Shown here: positions 7,295 to 14,878 of the stretch, piece after piece
Position numbering within the stretch: the first letter of the stretch is position 1
Layout of the letters: every line of letters starts with the position of its first letter
NCBI GenBank assembly: GCA_002297665.1
Contig: DBMS01000100.1
Location: forward strand, 1 to 18,058
Reading direction: 5' to 3'
Source: Holophagaceae bacterium UBA692
GTDB taxonomy: Bacteria > Acidobacteriota > Holophagae > Holophagales > Holophagaceae
DNA: 18,058 nt
Position numbers and translations under genes: made by a program
Notes under the pieces: generated by a model
What the model was told of the DNA's origin: nothing
Seen by the model: the letters and a program-made list of their open reading frames with translations, nothing else
The model's database searches: none

Positions 7295-7483
7295 ATGCGC
7301 GGACTGCTCCATCCCATTGTGGAACTGAAATCCTTGGCCCCGCCGGGTGAGGATCCTGCCGTTCCTACCAAGCTGGAATCCCATCGGGGGGACCGGCCCA
7401 GCATCACGTTGACCGTGGTGACGCGGGGGCCGCATCAGGCCGCCCTTGAACGTATGGTTGCCGGAGAGGAGTCCAGGTCATGA
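7295..7483 (+). CDS. Small protein of unknown function (62 aa), first gene of the operon
   Basis: The ATG at 7295 is preceded by a strong ribosome site (GGAGGA, 4-base spacing). The frame ends in TGA that overlaps the next start as ATGA, which suggests translational coupling. The product begins MRGLLHPIVELKSLAPPGED and has a short beta-prone stretch (PSITLTVVTRG) near the middle. It has no signal peptide, cysteines or membrane segment. I do not recognise a family. The frame could be extended upstream to a GTG at 7241, but that start lacks a ribosome site. Confidence 0.55.
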   Translation: MRGLLHPIVELKSLAPPGEDPAVPTKLESHRGDRPSITLTVVTRGPHQAALERMVAGEESRS

Positions 7484-7887
7484 ACAAATTCTCTTTCGAC
7501 CGCCGCACCCCTTTCGTCTTCGCGGATTCCCTTCCGGCCGGGACTTCGCCCACCGATGATGTTCCCGCCCGGACCCCCATCCGCTTCAAGGCGGTGGGCC
7601 TTTCCCGGGACACGGATTCGCGGACCTACGTGAGCCGCCATATCGGCTTCAAACTGGGCAAGTTCGCCGGATTCATCCAGGATCTGGTGGTCCGGCTCTG
7701 GGATGAAAGAGGTCCCCATGGCGCGCCCCGATACGCCTGCTCGTTGGCGGTGGTCCTCGAGGGGGGAGGCCCCGTCATCGCGGAGCGCCTGGCCTCTGAT
7801 CCCCGTTCGGCCTTCGACCATGCCCTGGGTGTGCTCGAGCGGTCCGTCCGGCGGACCTTGCAGCGCAGACGGCATGCAATGCGATGA
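7480..7887 (+). CDS. HPF/RaiA-like ribosome-associated protein
   Basis: Small protein (135 aa) resembling the ribosome hibernation factor/sigma-54 modulation family. After a variable 30-residue leader, the part from about 35 to 130 shows the family's pattern. It has IRFKAVGLS, then a helix with YVSRHIGFKLGKFAGFIQDL, then strands VVRLWDERGP and ACSLAVVLEGG, and finally a helix FDHALGVLERSVRRTLQRRR with a basic end. Such proteins bind the small ribosomal subunit and silence or protect ribosomes under stress. The start overlaps the preceding stop (ATGA), with GGAGAGGAG upstream. Placement inside an osmolyte operon suggests a stress-coupled role. The family call is by pattern only, and it lacks the long C-terminal dimerisation domain of long-form HPF. 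Confidence 0.6.
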   Translation: MNKFSFDRRTPFVFADSLPAGTSPTDDVPARTPIRFKAVGLSRDTDSRTYVSRHIGFKLGKFAGFIQDLVVRLWDERGPHGAPRYACSLAVVLEGGGPVIAERLASDPRSAFDHALGVLERSVRRTLQRRRHAMR

Positions 7888-7901
7888 AATAAGGAGGGAT
7901 C

Positions 7902-8663
7902 ATGGAAACCACCCTCCATCTCATTTCGGATCTTGACGGCACCTGGATCCCCGCGGGCCTGGACCGCGGCCCCCTCCGCAAGCTTGAGGCCAACATCGCC
8001 TCCCGCCCGGATCTGACGCTCACCTTCGCCACGGGCAGGTCCCTGCGCTCAGCCCTTCGGGCCTTTGGGCACCTTCTCCGGGTCTGGCCCCGCAACTTCA
8101 TCGTCGATGTGGGGACGGCCCTGTTCCACGCCCGGGCAGGGGGAGCCTGGGTGGAGAACGGGGACTACGCCTCCTGGGTGGAATCCCGCTGGGATACGCG
8201 GCCCCTGGCCGAGGCCGGTCCCCGGTGGCTGCCCACGGGGGTCCGGCCACAACCGGGCATTTCCGCGGCCCGGCGCCTGGCCCTGGAGGTGGATTCCTGG
8301 CGGGATGTGCCCAGCGCGGAAGCCGACCTTCGCGAACGCCTCGGACGGATCGGCATGGTCGCCGACGTGCTGGCCACGGGGCGCTGTCTGGACGTGCTTC
8401 CCAAGGGCATCAACAAGGGCACGGCAGCGGCCTTCCTGCAGGGCGGTTTCCAGCCTTCCCCTCCGGTCATGGCCTGTGGCGATTCGGAAAACGATATTGC
8501 CCTTCTGGACATGGCCGATCTGCCCATCCTGATGGTGGACAGCCGCCTTGATCGCCGGAACCGGGGCCTGCCCTGGGAGCGCGTCCATCGCACCCGGTTT
8601 CCGGGGCCCAGGGGCATCCTGGAGGCGCTCCTGACGCTCCGATGCCAGGGGAGGTCCGGATGA
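7902..8663 (+). CDS. Sucrose-phosphate phosphatase-like HAD hydrolase
   Basis: HAD-superfamily phosphatase, 253 aa, of the sucrose-6-phosphate phosphatase type, expected to convert sucrose 6-phosphate to sucrose. Motif I is DLDGTW at 10-15 (nucleophile D10, general acid/base D12); the tryptophan after DxDxT is typical of this phosphatase group. Motif II is TGRS at 44-47. A lysine in LPKGINKG (K172) fits motif III, and GDSEND at 193-198 is motif IV. The cap region lies between about 75 and 165. An AAGGAGG ribosome site precedes the ATG. The gene overlaps the SPS start by four bases (ATGA), and pairing with SPS supports the substrate. The SPS also carries its own phosphatase domain, so the two may be redundant or this one may act on another phosphoglycoside. 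Confidence 0.8.
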   Translation: METTLHLISDLDGTWIPAGLDRGPLRKLEANIASRPDLTLTFATGRSLRSALRAFGHLLRVWPRNFIVDVGTALFHARAGGAWVENGDYASWVESRWDTRPLAEAGPRWLPTGVRPQPGISAARRLALEVDSWRDVPSAEADLRERLGRIGMVADVLATGRCLDVLPKGINKGTAAAFLQGGFQPSPPVMACGDSENDIALLDMADLPILMVDSRLDRRNRGLPWERVHRTRFPGPRGILEALLTLRCQGRSG

Positions 8664-10855
8664 AGCCGGAGGGGCTCCACCTCCTCCTGGTAAGCGTCCA
8701 CGGCCTCATCCGGGGGAATGAACCCGAGCTGGGCCGCGATCCGGACACCGGTGGGCAGGTGCTCTACGTTCTCGAACTCGCCAGGGCCTTGGCTGGCCAT
8801 CCGGGCGTGGCCCAGGTGGACCTTCTGACCCGGCTCGTGGAGGCGCCCGGCGTGTCCCCGGACTATGCGCGCCCTGAGGAAGCCCTGGGCCCGCACGCGC
8901 GGATCCTGCGCCTTCCCTTCGGTCCCCCGCGATACCTGCGCAAGGAGCTCCTCTGGGATCACCTGGACGATCTGGTTGATGCCTATCTGGCCCATGCCCG
9001 GAACCTGCCCAAGCTTCCGGATCTGATCCACAGCCACTATGGCGATGCGGGGTACGTGGCCCTGAGGCTGTCCAGCCTCCTTGGGATCCCCTTCGTGCAC
9101 TCGGGGCATTCCCTGGGCCGGTGCAAGAAGGCGAGCCTCCTGGCCGCTGGGGGCCGGGAGGCGGCCCTGGAACGGACTTTCCACTTCGCCCGGCGGATCC
9201 AGGCGGAGGAGGAGGTGCTGGGCCAGGCCTCCCTGGTCATCGCCAGCACCCGCCAGGAGTTGGAGGAGCAGTATGCCGCCTACGAGAGCTTCGACATCCG
9301 CAGGGCGATGGTCCTTCCCCCCGGCACGGACACCTCGCGCTTTTCCCCGCCTGGGCCCACTGCGGCTCTGGGAAGGGTCGCCGATTCAGTGGACCGCTTC
9401 CTGAAGGATCCGGACAAGCCGATGATCCTGTGCATCGGCCGGCCCGTTCCCAGAAAAAACCTCCTGGGCCTCGTGAAGGCGTTCGGAGAGGACACCGAAC
9501 TCCGGGCGCGGGCCAACCTGGTACTCGTGGCGGGCAACCGCGATGATTACATGGACCTGGACGAGGCTTGCCGCACGACCTGGGAAGGACTCCTGCACGC
9601 CATCGACCGGCACGACCTGTATGGTCATGTGGCGATCCCCAAGCACCATGGGCCGGAGGATATTCCGGGCTTCTACCGGCTGGCGGTTCGCCGCAAGGGC
9701 ATCTGCGCGAACCCGGCCCTGTCCGAGACCTTCGGCCTGACCTTGATCGAGGCGGCGGCCTCGGGGCTGCCTCTTGTCGTCACCGACAGCGGAGGGCCCA
9801 AGGACATCGTGGGCAATTGCCGCAACGGTCTTCTCATGAACGTCCGGGAACCTGCCGAAATGGCCGCCGCCCTCAAGGAGGCCCTCGCCGATCCCAGGCG
9901 CTGGGCGGATTGGGGGAAGAACGGGGTGAAGGGCGTACGCACCTTCTACACCTGGGAGGCCCACGCTGCGCGGTACGTCAAGGCCGTGGGGCGGATCCTG
10001 AAACGGAACCGGAAGGGGCGCCGAAGAGAGTTGACGGCCATCCGCCCACAGGGCTCCTCACCGTTCCTGAAGGCCGAATGGGCCCTCATGGTCGACCTCG
10101 ATCGTACCCTCATCGGGGACCGGCCTTCTCTCGCCCCCCTGCTGGAATGGATTGCCACCAACCGGGACCGCCTGGCCTTCGGAATCGTCACCGGGCGCCG
10201 CCTGGAAAGTGCGCTCTGGGTCTTGCGGGACTGGGGAATCGACCCTCCGGATGTGCTGGTCTCGAGCGTGGGAACGGAAATCCATTACGGACCCGATTGG
10301 CGCCAGGATCCGGGTTGGGAAAGCCATGTCCGGCATGGTTGGCGCAGGGAGGACGTGGTGCGCAGCCTGGCTGGCCTGCCTGGGCTGCGCCTCCAGGCCC
10401 GGCGCAAACTCGGGCCCTTCAAGGTCAGCTACCACGTGAACCCCGAGCGCATGCCCGAACTCACCAGGATCCGTTCCAGCCTGGCGGGGGAGGGGTTGCG
10501 GGCGAGGCTGGTCTATTCCCAGGGACGCTACCTGGACGTCCTGCCTCACCGGGCCTCCAAAGGCCAGGCGCTGCGGTACCTGGCCATCAAGTGGGGCATG
10601 CCCCTCGGCCGTTTCGTCGTGGCGGGGGACTCCGGCAATGATATCGACATGCTGACCGGCGAACCGCTGGCCATCGTAGTGTCCAACCACAGTCCTGAAC
10701 TGGCCCACCTGGAGGGGCGCAGCGGGATTCATTTCTCCCGGGCCGGTTTCGCCGCTGGGGTGCTGGAAGGATTGCAGCACTATGGCATTTTCCGGCACAC
10801 GCCAGCACCCGAGGGGGAAGCCAGGGCGGCCTTCGAATTCCCGTGCGTCCCCTGA
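8660..10855 (+). CDS. Sucrose-phosphate synthase with fused SPP-like HAD domain
   Basis: Two-domain enzyme, 731 aa from this ATG, resembling bidomain bacterial/cyanobacterial SPS. The N-terminal GT4 domain (about 1-455) transfers glucose from a nucleotide sugar to fructose 6-phosphate. It shows the SPS hallmark HGLIRG at 14-19 followed by GRDPDTGGQ at 25-33, RKNLLGLVKAFGE, and the donor-binding EX7E motif ETFGLTLIE at 356-364. The C-terminal HAD phosphatase-like domain starts with DLDRT at 479-483, has TGRR, and ends with GDSGND at 656-661. All catalytic residues appear present, so it could carry out both steps to sucrose. The start at 8660 has GGGGAGG 5 bases upstream and forms an ATGA overlap with the preceding gene. 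An in-frame ATG at 8642 would add six residues. Confidence 0.9.
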   Translation: MKPEGLHLLLVSVHGLIRGNEPELGRDPDTGGQVLYVLELARALAGHPGVAQVDLLTRLVEAPGVSPDYARPEEALGPHARILRLPFGPPRYLRKELLWDHLDDLVDAYLAHARNLPKLPDLIHSHYGDAGYVALRLSSLLGIPFVHSGHSLGRCKKASLLAAGGREAALERTFHFARRIQAEEEVLGQASLVIASTRQELEEQYAAYESFDIRRAMVLPPGTDTSRFSPPGPTAALGRVADSVDRFLKDPDKPMILCIGRPVPRKNLLGLVKAFGEDTELRARANLVLVAGNRDDYMDLDEACRTTWEGLLHAIDRHDLYGHVAIPKHHGPEDIPGFYRLAVRRKGICANPALSETFGLTLIEAAASGLPLVVTDSGGPKDIVGNCRNGLLMNVREPAEMAAALKEALADPRRWADWGKNGVKGVRTFYTWEAHAARYVKAVGRILKRNRKGRRRELTAIRPQGSSPFLKAEWALMVDLDRTLIGDRPSLAPLLEWIATNRDRLAFGIVTGRRLESALWVLRDWGIDPPDVLVSSVGTEIHYGPDWRQDPGWESHVRHGWRREDVVRSLAGLPGLRLQARRKLGPFKVSYHVNPERMPELTRIRSSLAGEGLRARLVYSQGRYLDVLPHRASKGQALRYLAIKWGMPLGRFVVAGDSGNDIDMLTGEPLAIVVSNHSPELAHLEGRSGIHFSRAGFAAGVLEGLQHYGIFRHTPAPEGEARAAFEFPCVP

Positions 10856-10866
10856 GGGAGCCCTCC

Positions 10867-12081
10867 ATGGCCGACTTCTACCAGACCGGCGTCGTCGCCA
10901 CCCTCCACCGCCTCGTCGCCTCCGGGCACGAGCGCCTCGAAGGCGAACTGGTGACGTACGCGAGGAGCCGCCCCATCGCCCTGGTGCTTCCAGCCCTGTG
11001 GCGGGAATTCGAAGGGCCGGCCATGCCGCGCATCCTTCGGGAATTGCGGGAGGTTCCCTACCTGGCGCAGGTGGTCTTCACCATCAGTGGCGCGGACGCC
11101 CGGCAATTCAAGATGGCCCGGGAAAGGGTGGCCGACCTTCCCCAGGACGTCACCTTCATCTGGAACGATGGCCCCCGCATCGAGGCGATGTACCAACGCC
11201 TGCGCGCCAACAACCTGCCGGTCGGTACGGATGGGAAGGGGCGGTCCTGCTGGCTGGCCTTCGGGTACGTCCTCGTGAGCCAGAAGGCCGATGTCATCGC
11301 GCTCCACGACTGCGATGTGCTGACGTTCGACCGGGAATTCCTGGCCCGTCTCTGTTACCCGGTGGTCAACCCGAACATCAATTTTGAATTCTGCAAAGGG
11401 TTCTACGCTCGTGTGACCGACCGAATGCACGGCAGGGTGACCCGGCTGCTCGTTACGCCCCTGATCCGCTCCCTCCAGGCCATCCTGGGGCCCGTACCCC
11501 TTCTGGGTTTCCTGGACAGTTTCCGGTATCCACTGGCGGGCGAATTCTGCATGAAGGCCGATCTGGCCCGGGTCAACCGGATCCCGGCGGACTGGGGGCT
11601 GGAGGTGGGCGTCCTGGGCGAAGTGTTCCGGAACTGCTCCGTCAAGCGGGTCTGCCAGTCCGAACTGTGCGACGCCTATGACCACCGGCACCAGGCCCTG
11701 TCGCCGGACGATCCCGGCCTGGGCCTGATGAAAATGGCCGTGGACATCTGCAAGACGCTCTTCCGGACCCTCTCGGCCGAGGGGACTCGGCTGGATTCCG
11801 GACTGTTCCGTGCCCTGCAGTCGACCTATGTGCGCACGGCGGAAGACACCATCACCCGTTACCAGGCCGATGCGCTCATCGATGGCCTCGTGTTCGACCG
11901 TCATCAGGAGGAGGTGACCGTGGAGTGTTTCGCCAAGGCCATTCGCATCGCCTCCGAGGCCTACCTCGCCGATCCCCTGGGCCAGCCGCTCCTGCCCAAC
12001 TGGAACCGCATCACCGCAGCAATGCCGGGCTTCCTGGAAGAAATTCAGAACCAGGTGGACCTGGACAACGGGAGAGCCTGA
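10867..12081 (+). CDS. Glucosyl-3-phosphoglycerate synthase-like glycosyltransferase (GT81/GT2 type)
   Basis: GT-A glycosyltransferase, 404 aa, resembling GpgS, which joins NDP-glucose and 3-phosphoglycerate on the way to the compatible solute glucosylglycerate. Visible family marks are the metal-binding DCD at 148-150, KGFYARV at 177-183, HGRVTRLLVTPL at 188-199, PLAGEF at 222-227, WGLEVGVLGE at 243-252 and the histidine-rich YDHRHQAL at 271-278. The ATG at 10867 has GAGGGAG about 6 bases upstream and lies 11 bases after the SPS stop; an in-frame GTG at 10843 would overlap SPS. Co-location with SPS and an HAD phosphatase stub supports an osmolyte role. A relative that uses another acceptor (for example glucosylglycerate directly) cannot be excluded. 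Confidence 0.82.
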   Translation: MADFYQTGVVATLHRLVASGHERLEGELVTYARSRPIALVLPALWREFEGPAMPRILRELREVPYLAQVVFTISGADARQFKMARERVADLPQDVTFIWNDGPRIEAMYQRLRANNLPVGTDGKGRSCWLAFGYVLVSQKADVIALHDCDVLTFDREFLARLCYPVVNPNINFEFCKGFYARVTDRMHGRVTRLLVTPLIRSLQAILGPVPLLGFLDSFRYPLAGEFCMKADLARVNRIPADWGLEVGVLGEVFRNCSVKRVCQSELCDAYDHRHQALSPDDPGLGLMKMAVDICKTLFRTLSAEGTRLDSGLFRALQSTYVRTAEDTITRYQADALIDGLVFDRHQEEVTVECFAKAIRIASEAYLADPLGQPLLPNWNRITAAMPGFLEEIQNQVDLDNGRA

Positions 12082-12085
12082 CGCC

Positions 12086-12295
12086 ATGCCGCCACCCTTC
12101 GACATCCTGTTCACCGACCTGGACGGGACCCTGCTGGATCCTTCCCACCGCCGTCGTCGGCCCCTTGGGGCTGAGCTTGGCGCTGAGGCCAAGGTGAGGC
12201 CCGCCCTGGATCAAGCCGGGCGGTTCCGGCGCGAGCGTCCCAATAGGGCGACGCCCAGGCTGGTCACCAGAATCGATAGCGGAATGACGGCATAG
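12086..12295 (+). pseudogene. 5' stub of an HAD phosphatase (GpgP/MPGP-like), truncated
   Basis: The frame starts 4 bases after the GpgS-like stop with a good ribosome site (GGGAGAG). Its first about 22 residues (FDILFTDLDGTLLDPSH) are a clear HAD motif I, as in the phosphatases that act on glucosyl- or mannosyl-3-phosphoglycerate. After about position 12155 the translation becomes a low-complexity, Arg-rich sequence with no HAD features. It ends at 69 aa, overlapping the 3' end of the convergent antiporter gene. Full-length members are about 250-280 aa, so motifs II-IV and the cap are missing. The gene was probably cut by the rearrangement that placed the antiporter here. Confidence 0.7.
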
Positions 12296-13416
12296 GCCAC
12301 GTCCCTGACCCATTCGCCGCTGGGCAGACCCATTTCCAGGGGCACCGAGGCGACGACAGCCGTCGCCAGTCCTTTCGGGACCAGCCATGCCACGAGTTTC
12401 CGCTCGGCCGGAATGGGTGCGAGAGCCTTCTGGCCGTGGAAGAACCCCTGACGAATCAACAGCAGCGATAGCGTGAACAGGGCGCCCAATCCGAACGTCC
12501 CAAGGTTATTCAACCGGATCTGTGTTCCGAGGTAGACAAAGAAGAAGAGCTTGAGAATGAAGACGGCCTCCGCAAGCACCGCGCTCTCCGTGTCCGTAAG
12601 TTGTTGGGGATTGAGGGAGAGCCGGAGGACCAAGGCTTCCGGGAGAAGCTGATCCAGGTTCCTGAGCCCGATGCCAAAGGCTAGGGCGCCAATGGCCCCT
12701 GAGAACCCCAGCCATTCCGTAAGGCCCGCGACGACGAGGAGCAGAGCCTCGGATGCGAAGGAGGTCTTGGCCAGTTGCTGGACGCGGGCATGCACCAGAG
12801 ACCAGAAGAGGGCCGCAGCCAGGCCGATGACCAGGGCCGCGAACAGGCTGGAAAGGAAGGCCCCAAGGGCATGGCCGACGCCCCGGCTCCCTCCGGCGAA
12901 GGTGCCTGCCAGGGCGAGGACCCCCACCACCGTGACCACGTCTCCCAGGGCCGATTCGAGCGTGAGGATGGTCCCCATGCGCGGTGAAAGATGAAGGTGC
13001 TCAAGGAGAGGGATCGCCACGGTGGCGGCCAAGGGCGATAGCGCCACGCCAAGCAGAATGGAGCCTTGCCATGTCTGGTGCCCCACCCAGTGCGCAATGC
13101 AGGACACCGCGAGGATGTTCATCGCCATGATCCCGAATGCGATGCGGATGGCCGGGAGCGCGCTTTCCTTCATCGTTCCAAGGCCCAGGTCAAGGCCACC
13201 ATGGAACAGGATGATGATGAGAGCCACCTGGGTGAACACGTGTTCCATGGTGGTCCCGCCCGCCGGGCGGACCCAGCCCATGAGCGGGCCGACCACGAAC
13301 CCCACCAGGATCAGAGGCAGGATGTCCGGGACCATGTGCCGCCGGAATACCGCTTCAAGAACATGACCCAGGAAGAACAGGCCGCCGCAGGCGGCAACGA
13401 GGAGCGGAATGGGCAT
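12211..13416 (-). CDS. Cation/proton antiporter (Na+/H+ exchanger family)
   Basis: Polytopic membrane protein, 401 aa, with roughly a dozen hydrophobic segments over its whole length, of the monovalent cation:proton antiporter superfamily (CPA type). Recognisable parts are LVGFVVGPLMGW near 37-48, FHGGLDLGLG at 71-80, LESALGDVVTVVG at 153-165 (the position of the family's ExxxND/D ion-site motif, here with GD) and a late PKGLATAVVA corresponding to the PRG-like segment. The usual TDP of the fourth helix is not seen (SPLAATVA instead), so ion and stoichiometry are uncertain. There is no C-terminal TrkA/RCK domain. The ATG at 13416 has GGAG 8 bases upstream and begins two bases after the stop of an MscS-like fragment, suggesting an original mscS-antiporter operon. 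Function in salt or pH homeostasis fits the neighbourhood. Confidence 0.87.
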   Translation of the reverse strand: MPIPLLVAACGGLFFLGHVLEAVFRRHMVPDILPLILVGFVVGPLMGWVRPAGGTTMEHVFTQVALIIILFHGGLDLGLGTMKESALPAIRIAFGIMAMNILAVSCIAHWVGHQTWQGSILLGVALSPLAATVAIPLLEHLHLSPRMGTILTLESALGDVVTVVGVLALAGTFAGGSRGVGHALGAFLSSLFAALVIGLAAALFWSLVHARVQQLAKTSFASEALLLVVAGLTEWLGFSGAIGALAFGIGLRNLDQLLPEALVLRLSLNPQQLTDTESAVLAEAVFILKLFFFVYLGTQIRLNNLGTFGLGALFTLSLLLIRQGFFHGQKALAPIPAERKLVAWLVPKGLATAVVASVPLEMGLPSGEWVRDVAYAVIPLSILVTSLGVALLGRSRRNRPA

Positions 13417-13418
13417 GC

Positions 13419-13607
13419 TTACGTCTCCGGGATCGTTGATTTGTTGCCGTCCCGCTCCACCCGGTAGTGGGGGCTCATGATTTCCACCCCGGCTGATCGG
13501 AAGCTCTCCTGGATATTCGCATGGAGGAGGGAATAGGTGTTGGCCATGCGGGAGCGCTGCTCTGTGTGGGCGCTATGCGGTCGGCCATGGGGCAACTTCG
13601 GGGTCAT
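13419..13607 (-). pseudogene. C-terminal remnant of an MscS-type channel gene
   Basis: On the minus strand the last about 45 codons read TEQRSRMANTYSLLHANIQ, then ESFRSAGVEIMSPHYRVERD and GNKSTIPET. This is the typical C-terminus of a small-conductance mechanosensitive channel (the IMSPHY and RDGN stretches are characteristic). The channel's pore helix and beta domain are absent upstream; the frame opens only at 13607. It ends in TAA two bases before the antiporter ATG. This is a separate gene from the intact mscS at 6051, whose C-terminus is different in sequence. Confidence 0.7.
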
Positions 13608-13710
13608 TATGGGGTGAAGCTGCCATCTCCACCACGGGGGCGGGCGACCCTGGCCGCGGCGCGGGCTTGCGTCAGGAAGCGGGACTGGTCGCCATGACCA
13701 GTGCCGGAGG

Positions 13711-13905
13711 TTGAGGGGCTACCGGGGCGCCAAGGTGCACCTCTTTTCGGAATTCCTTGAGGACCAGAACCTGGAGTCCATCCATGCCCAGGCCCCAAGC
13801 TTTGAAGCCGCCCGGGTGGAGAATTGCAGCCATTGGGCGCACCTGGACCAGCCGGACTTGTTCATCGCCCGGGTGGAAGGGGCTTCGAAAAGGCCGCGGG
13901 TGCTC
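13711..13905 (+). pseudogene. Possible C-terminal fragment of an alpha/beta hydrolase
   Basis: The plus-strand frame here reads KVHLFSEFLEDQNL, then ESIHAQAPSFEAARVENCSH and WAHLDQPDLFIARVEG. The NCSHWAHLDQPDLF part resembles the catalytic-histidine end of alpha/beta-hydrolase-fold enzymes (pattern xxSHWxxxxxPxxF). No nucleophile elbow or N-terminal half is found upstream, and the frame degenerates into Pro/Ala-rich sequence after about 13905. This is probably another truncated gene in the rearranged stretch. The call rests on one motif and is tentative. Confidence 0.35.
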
Positions 13906-14041
13906 CAGGCTCCTCCCGAGCCCCTGGAACCGGCGCCTGCGGTGGAGAAGGCCGGGAACCCGCCGGCGCCTGCCGCCACTTCTGCCCCAAGGGCGCGATC
14001 AGGTTGCCCCGACCCTTGCCGGGTTCTTCAGGAGCCGTCGA

Positions 14042-14620
14042 ATGTTGAAAGCAGCCCTTATCCTTGCGGCCCTCGCGGGGGACACCCCGAAGGTCGTTGA
14101 CGCGGGAGCCGTTTCGCCGGTGTGCACCGCCGTTCAGGTTTGCGCGATGGATCCGTTCCCCGAGGCCGGCGCGCTCCGGAACGTGAGCATCTACGCGCCG
14201 AAAGACCAGGAAGTCCTGGCCATCACCGACGAAGGCGCGTCGCTCACAAGGCCCTATTACCGCTTCGACGCGGAGGTGACCGGGACGTCCCCGTCGGATT
14301 GCCGGTTCGAGGTACGCGAAGGCGGGTCCGTGCTGGGCCCGGAGGAAGGCGGGACGTTCCGCGGGGCCGCCGGAGGGCGGCCAGGCCGACTCGTGGCGTT
14401 CTACCTTCCGCCCTGTTCCACCCCCGCCACGAAACCACGCCCTTTGACCGTGCGGGCGGTGTGCGCCGGTGATCCGGACCGTTTCGACGAGCGGAATTTC
14501 ATCCTGGTCCGGAACCCGTCCAAGGTTGAAGATCTGGTGGCCTATGAGGCGGAACTCGAAAGGAATCGCCGCACGGCCGGCACCTATCGGTTTCCGGACG
14601 AGGATTCGCGGGAACGCTGA
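14042..14620 (+). CDS. Hypothetical exported protein (192 aa)
   Basis: The ATG at 14042 has AGGAG 7 bases upstream. The N-terminus MLKAALILAALAGDTP is a short, basic-then-hydrophobic stretch compatible with a Sec signal peptide. The mature part contains five cysteines (in SPVCTAVQVCAMD, SDCRFEV, PPCSTP and AVCAGD), suggesting disulfides in the periplasm. It is strand-rich, with a charged C-terminal helix (VEDLVAYEAELERNRRTAG). I do not recognise a family. It stands alone between gene fragments upstream and a 258-base hairpin-rich gap downstream. Confidence 0.6.
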   Translation: MLKAALILAALAGDTPKVVDAGAVSPVCTAVQVCAMDPFPEAGALRNVSIYAPKDQEVLAITDEGASLTRPYYRFDAEVTGTSPSDCRFEVREGGSVLGPEEGGTFRGAAGGRPGRLVAFYLPPCSTPATKPRPLTVRAVCAGDPDRFDERNFILVRNPSKVEDLVAYEAELERNRRTAGTYRFPDEDSRER

Positions 14621-14704
14621 GGCTCCATCCTGGTTTCATGCACCCGGCTGGGGCCGCGGATGCTGCGCGGGTCCGGCAGGTGGGCAAGAGGGTCCGCCGG
14701 GGAA

Positions 14705-14738
14705 CGGTTTTTCCACCGCATTGCGGTCATGAAAACCG
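14705..14738 (+). other. Nested inverted repeat in the 258-base gap before the lipoprotein gene
   Basis: The outer arms CGGTTTT (14705-14711) and AAAACCG (14732-14738) pair over 7 bp and enclose an inner repeat ACCGCA-T-TGCGGT (14715-14727), separated by small internal loops. A further short repeat GCGCAG-GGA-CTGCGC follows at 14752-14766. The gap 14621-14878 holds no convincing gene. These could be a structured leader or part of a transcription-stop region for the preceding gene. No known riboswitch was recognised. Confidence 0.4.
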
Positions 14739-14793
14739 GATCCTCGGCGTCGCGCAGGGACTGCGCTGCGCCGGCCAGGAAAAAAAGCGATTG

Positions 14794-14817
14794 AGAGGCG
14801 GTAATAATCGCCTCTTT
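14794..14817 (+). terminator. Candidate hairpin terminator or attenuator
   Basis: AGAGGCG (14794-14800) and CGCCTCT (14809-14815) form a 7-bp stem around the loop GTAATAAT, followed by only a short T run. A run of seven or more A residues precedes it, so the element could also work for the opposite strand. It lies 64 bases before the lipoprotein ATG. The weak T-tract makes an intrinsic terminator plausible but not certain. Confidence 0.45.
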
Positions 14818-14878
14818 CGGGGGGCGATGGGGCAGAATGGAACCACCGCATTCAACTTGATTTCCCCTGGAGCGACCC

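Noticed and set aside
7192..7350. A 52-aa frame whose ATG sits where a leaderless transcript from the 7159 promoter would begin.
   Set aside because: No ribosome site and no recognisable composition, and it overlaps the better-supported 62-aa gene in another frame. Only 5'-end mapping could rescue it.
12176..12193. Inverted repeat CTTGGC-GCTGAG-GCCAAG at the HAD/antiporter junction.
   Set aside because: Only a 6-bp stem with no T-tract on either side; not enough to call a terminator or a recombination site.
14621..14878. A GEMM-type c-di-GMP riboswitch upstream of the surface lipoprotein, which would be a natural location.
   Set aside because: The conserved GEMM core sequences were not found in the gap; the hairpins there do not match that architecture.
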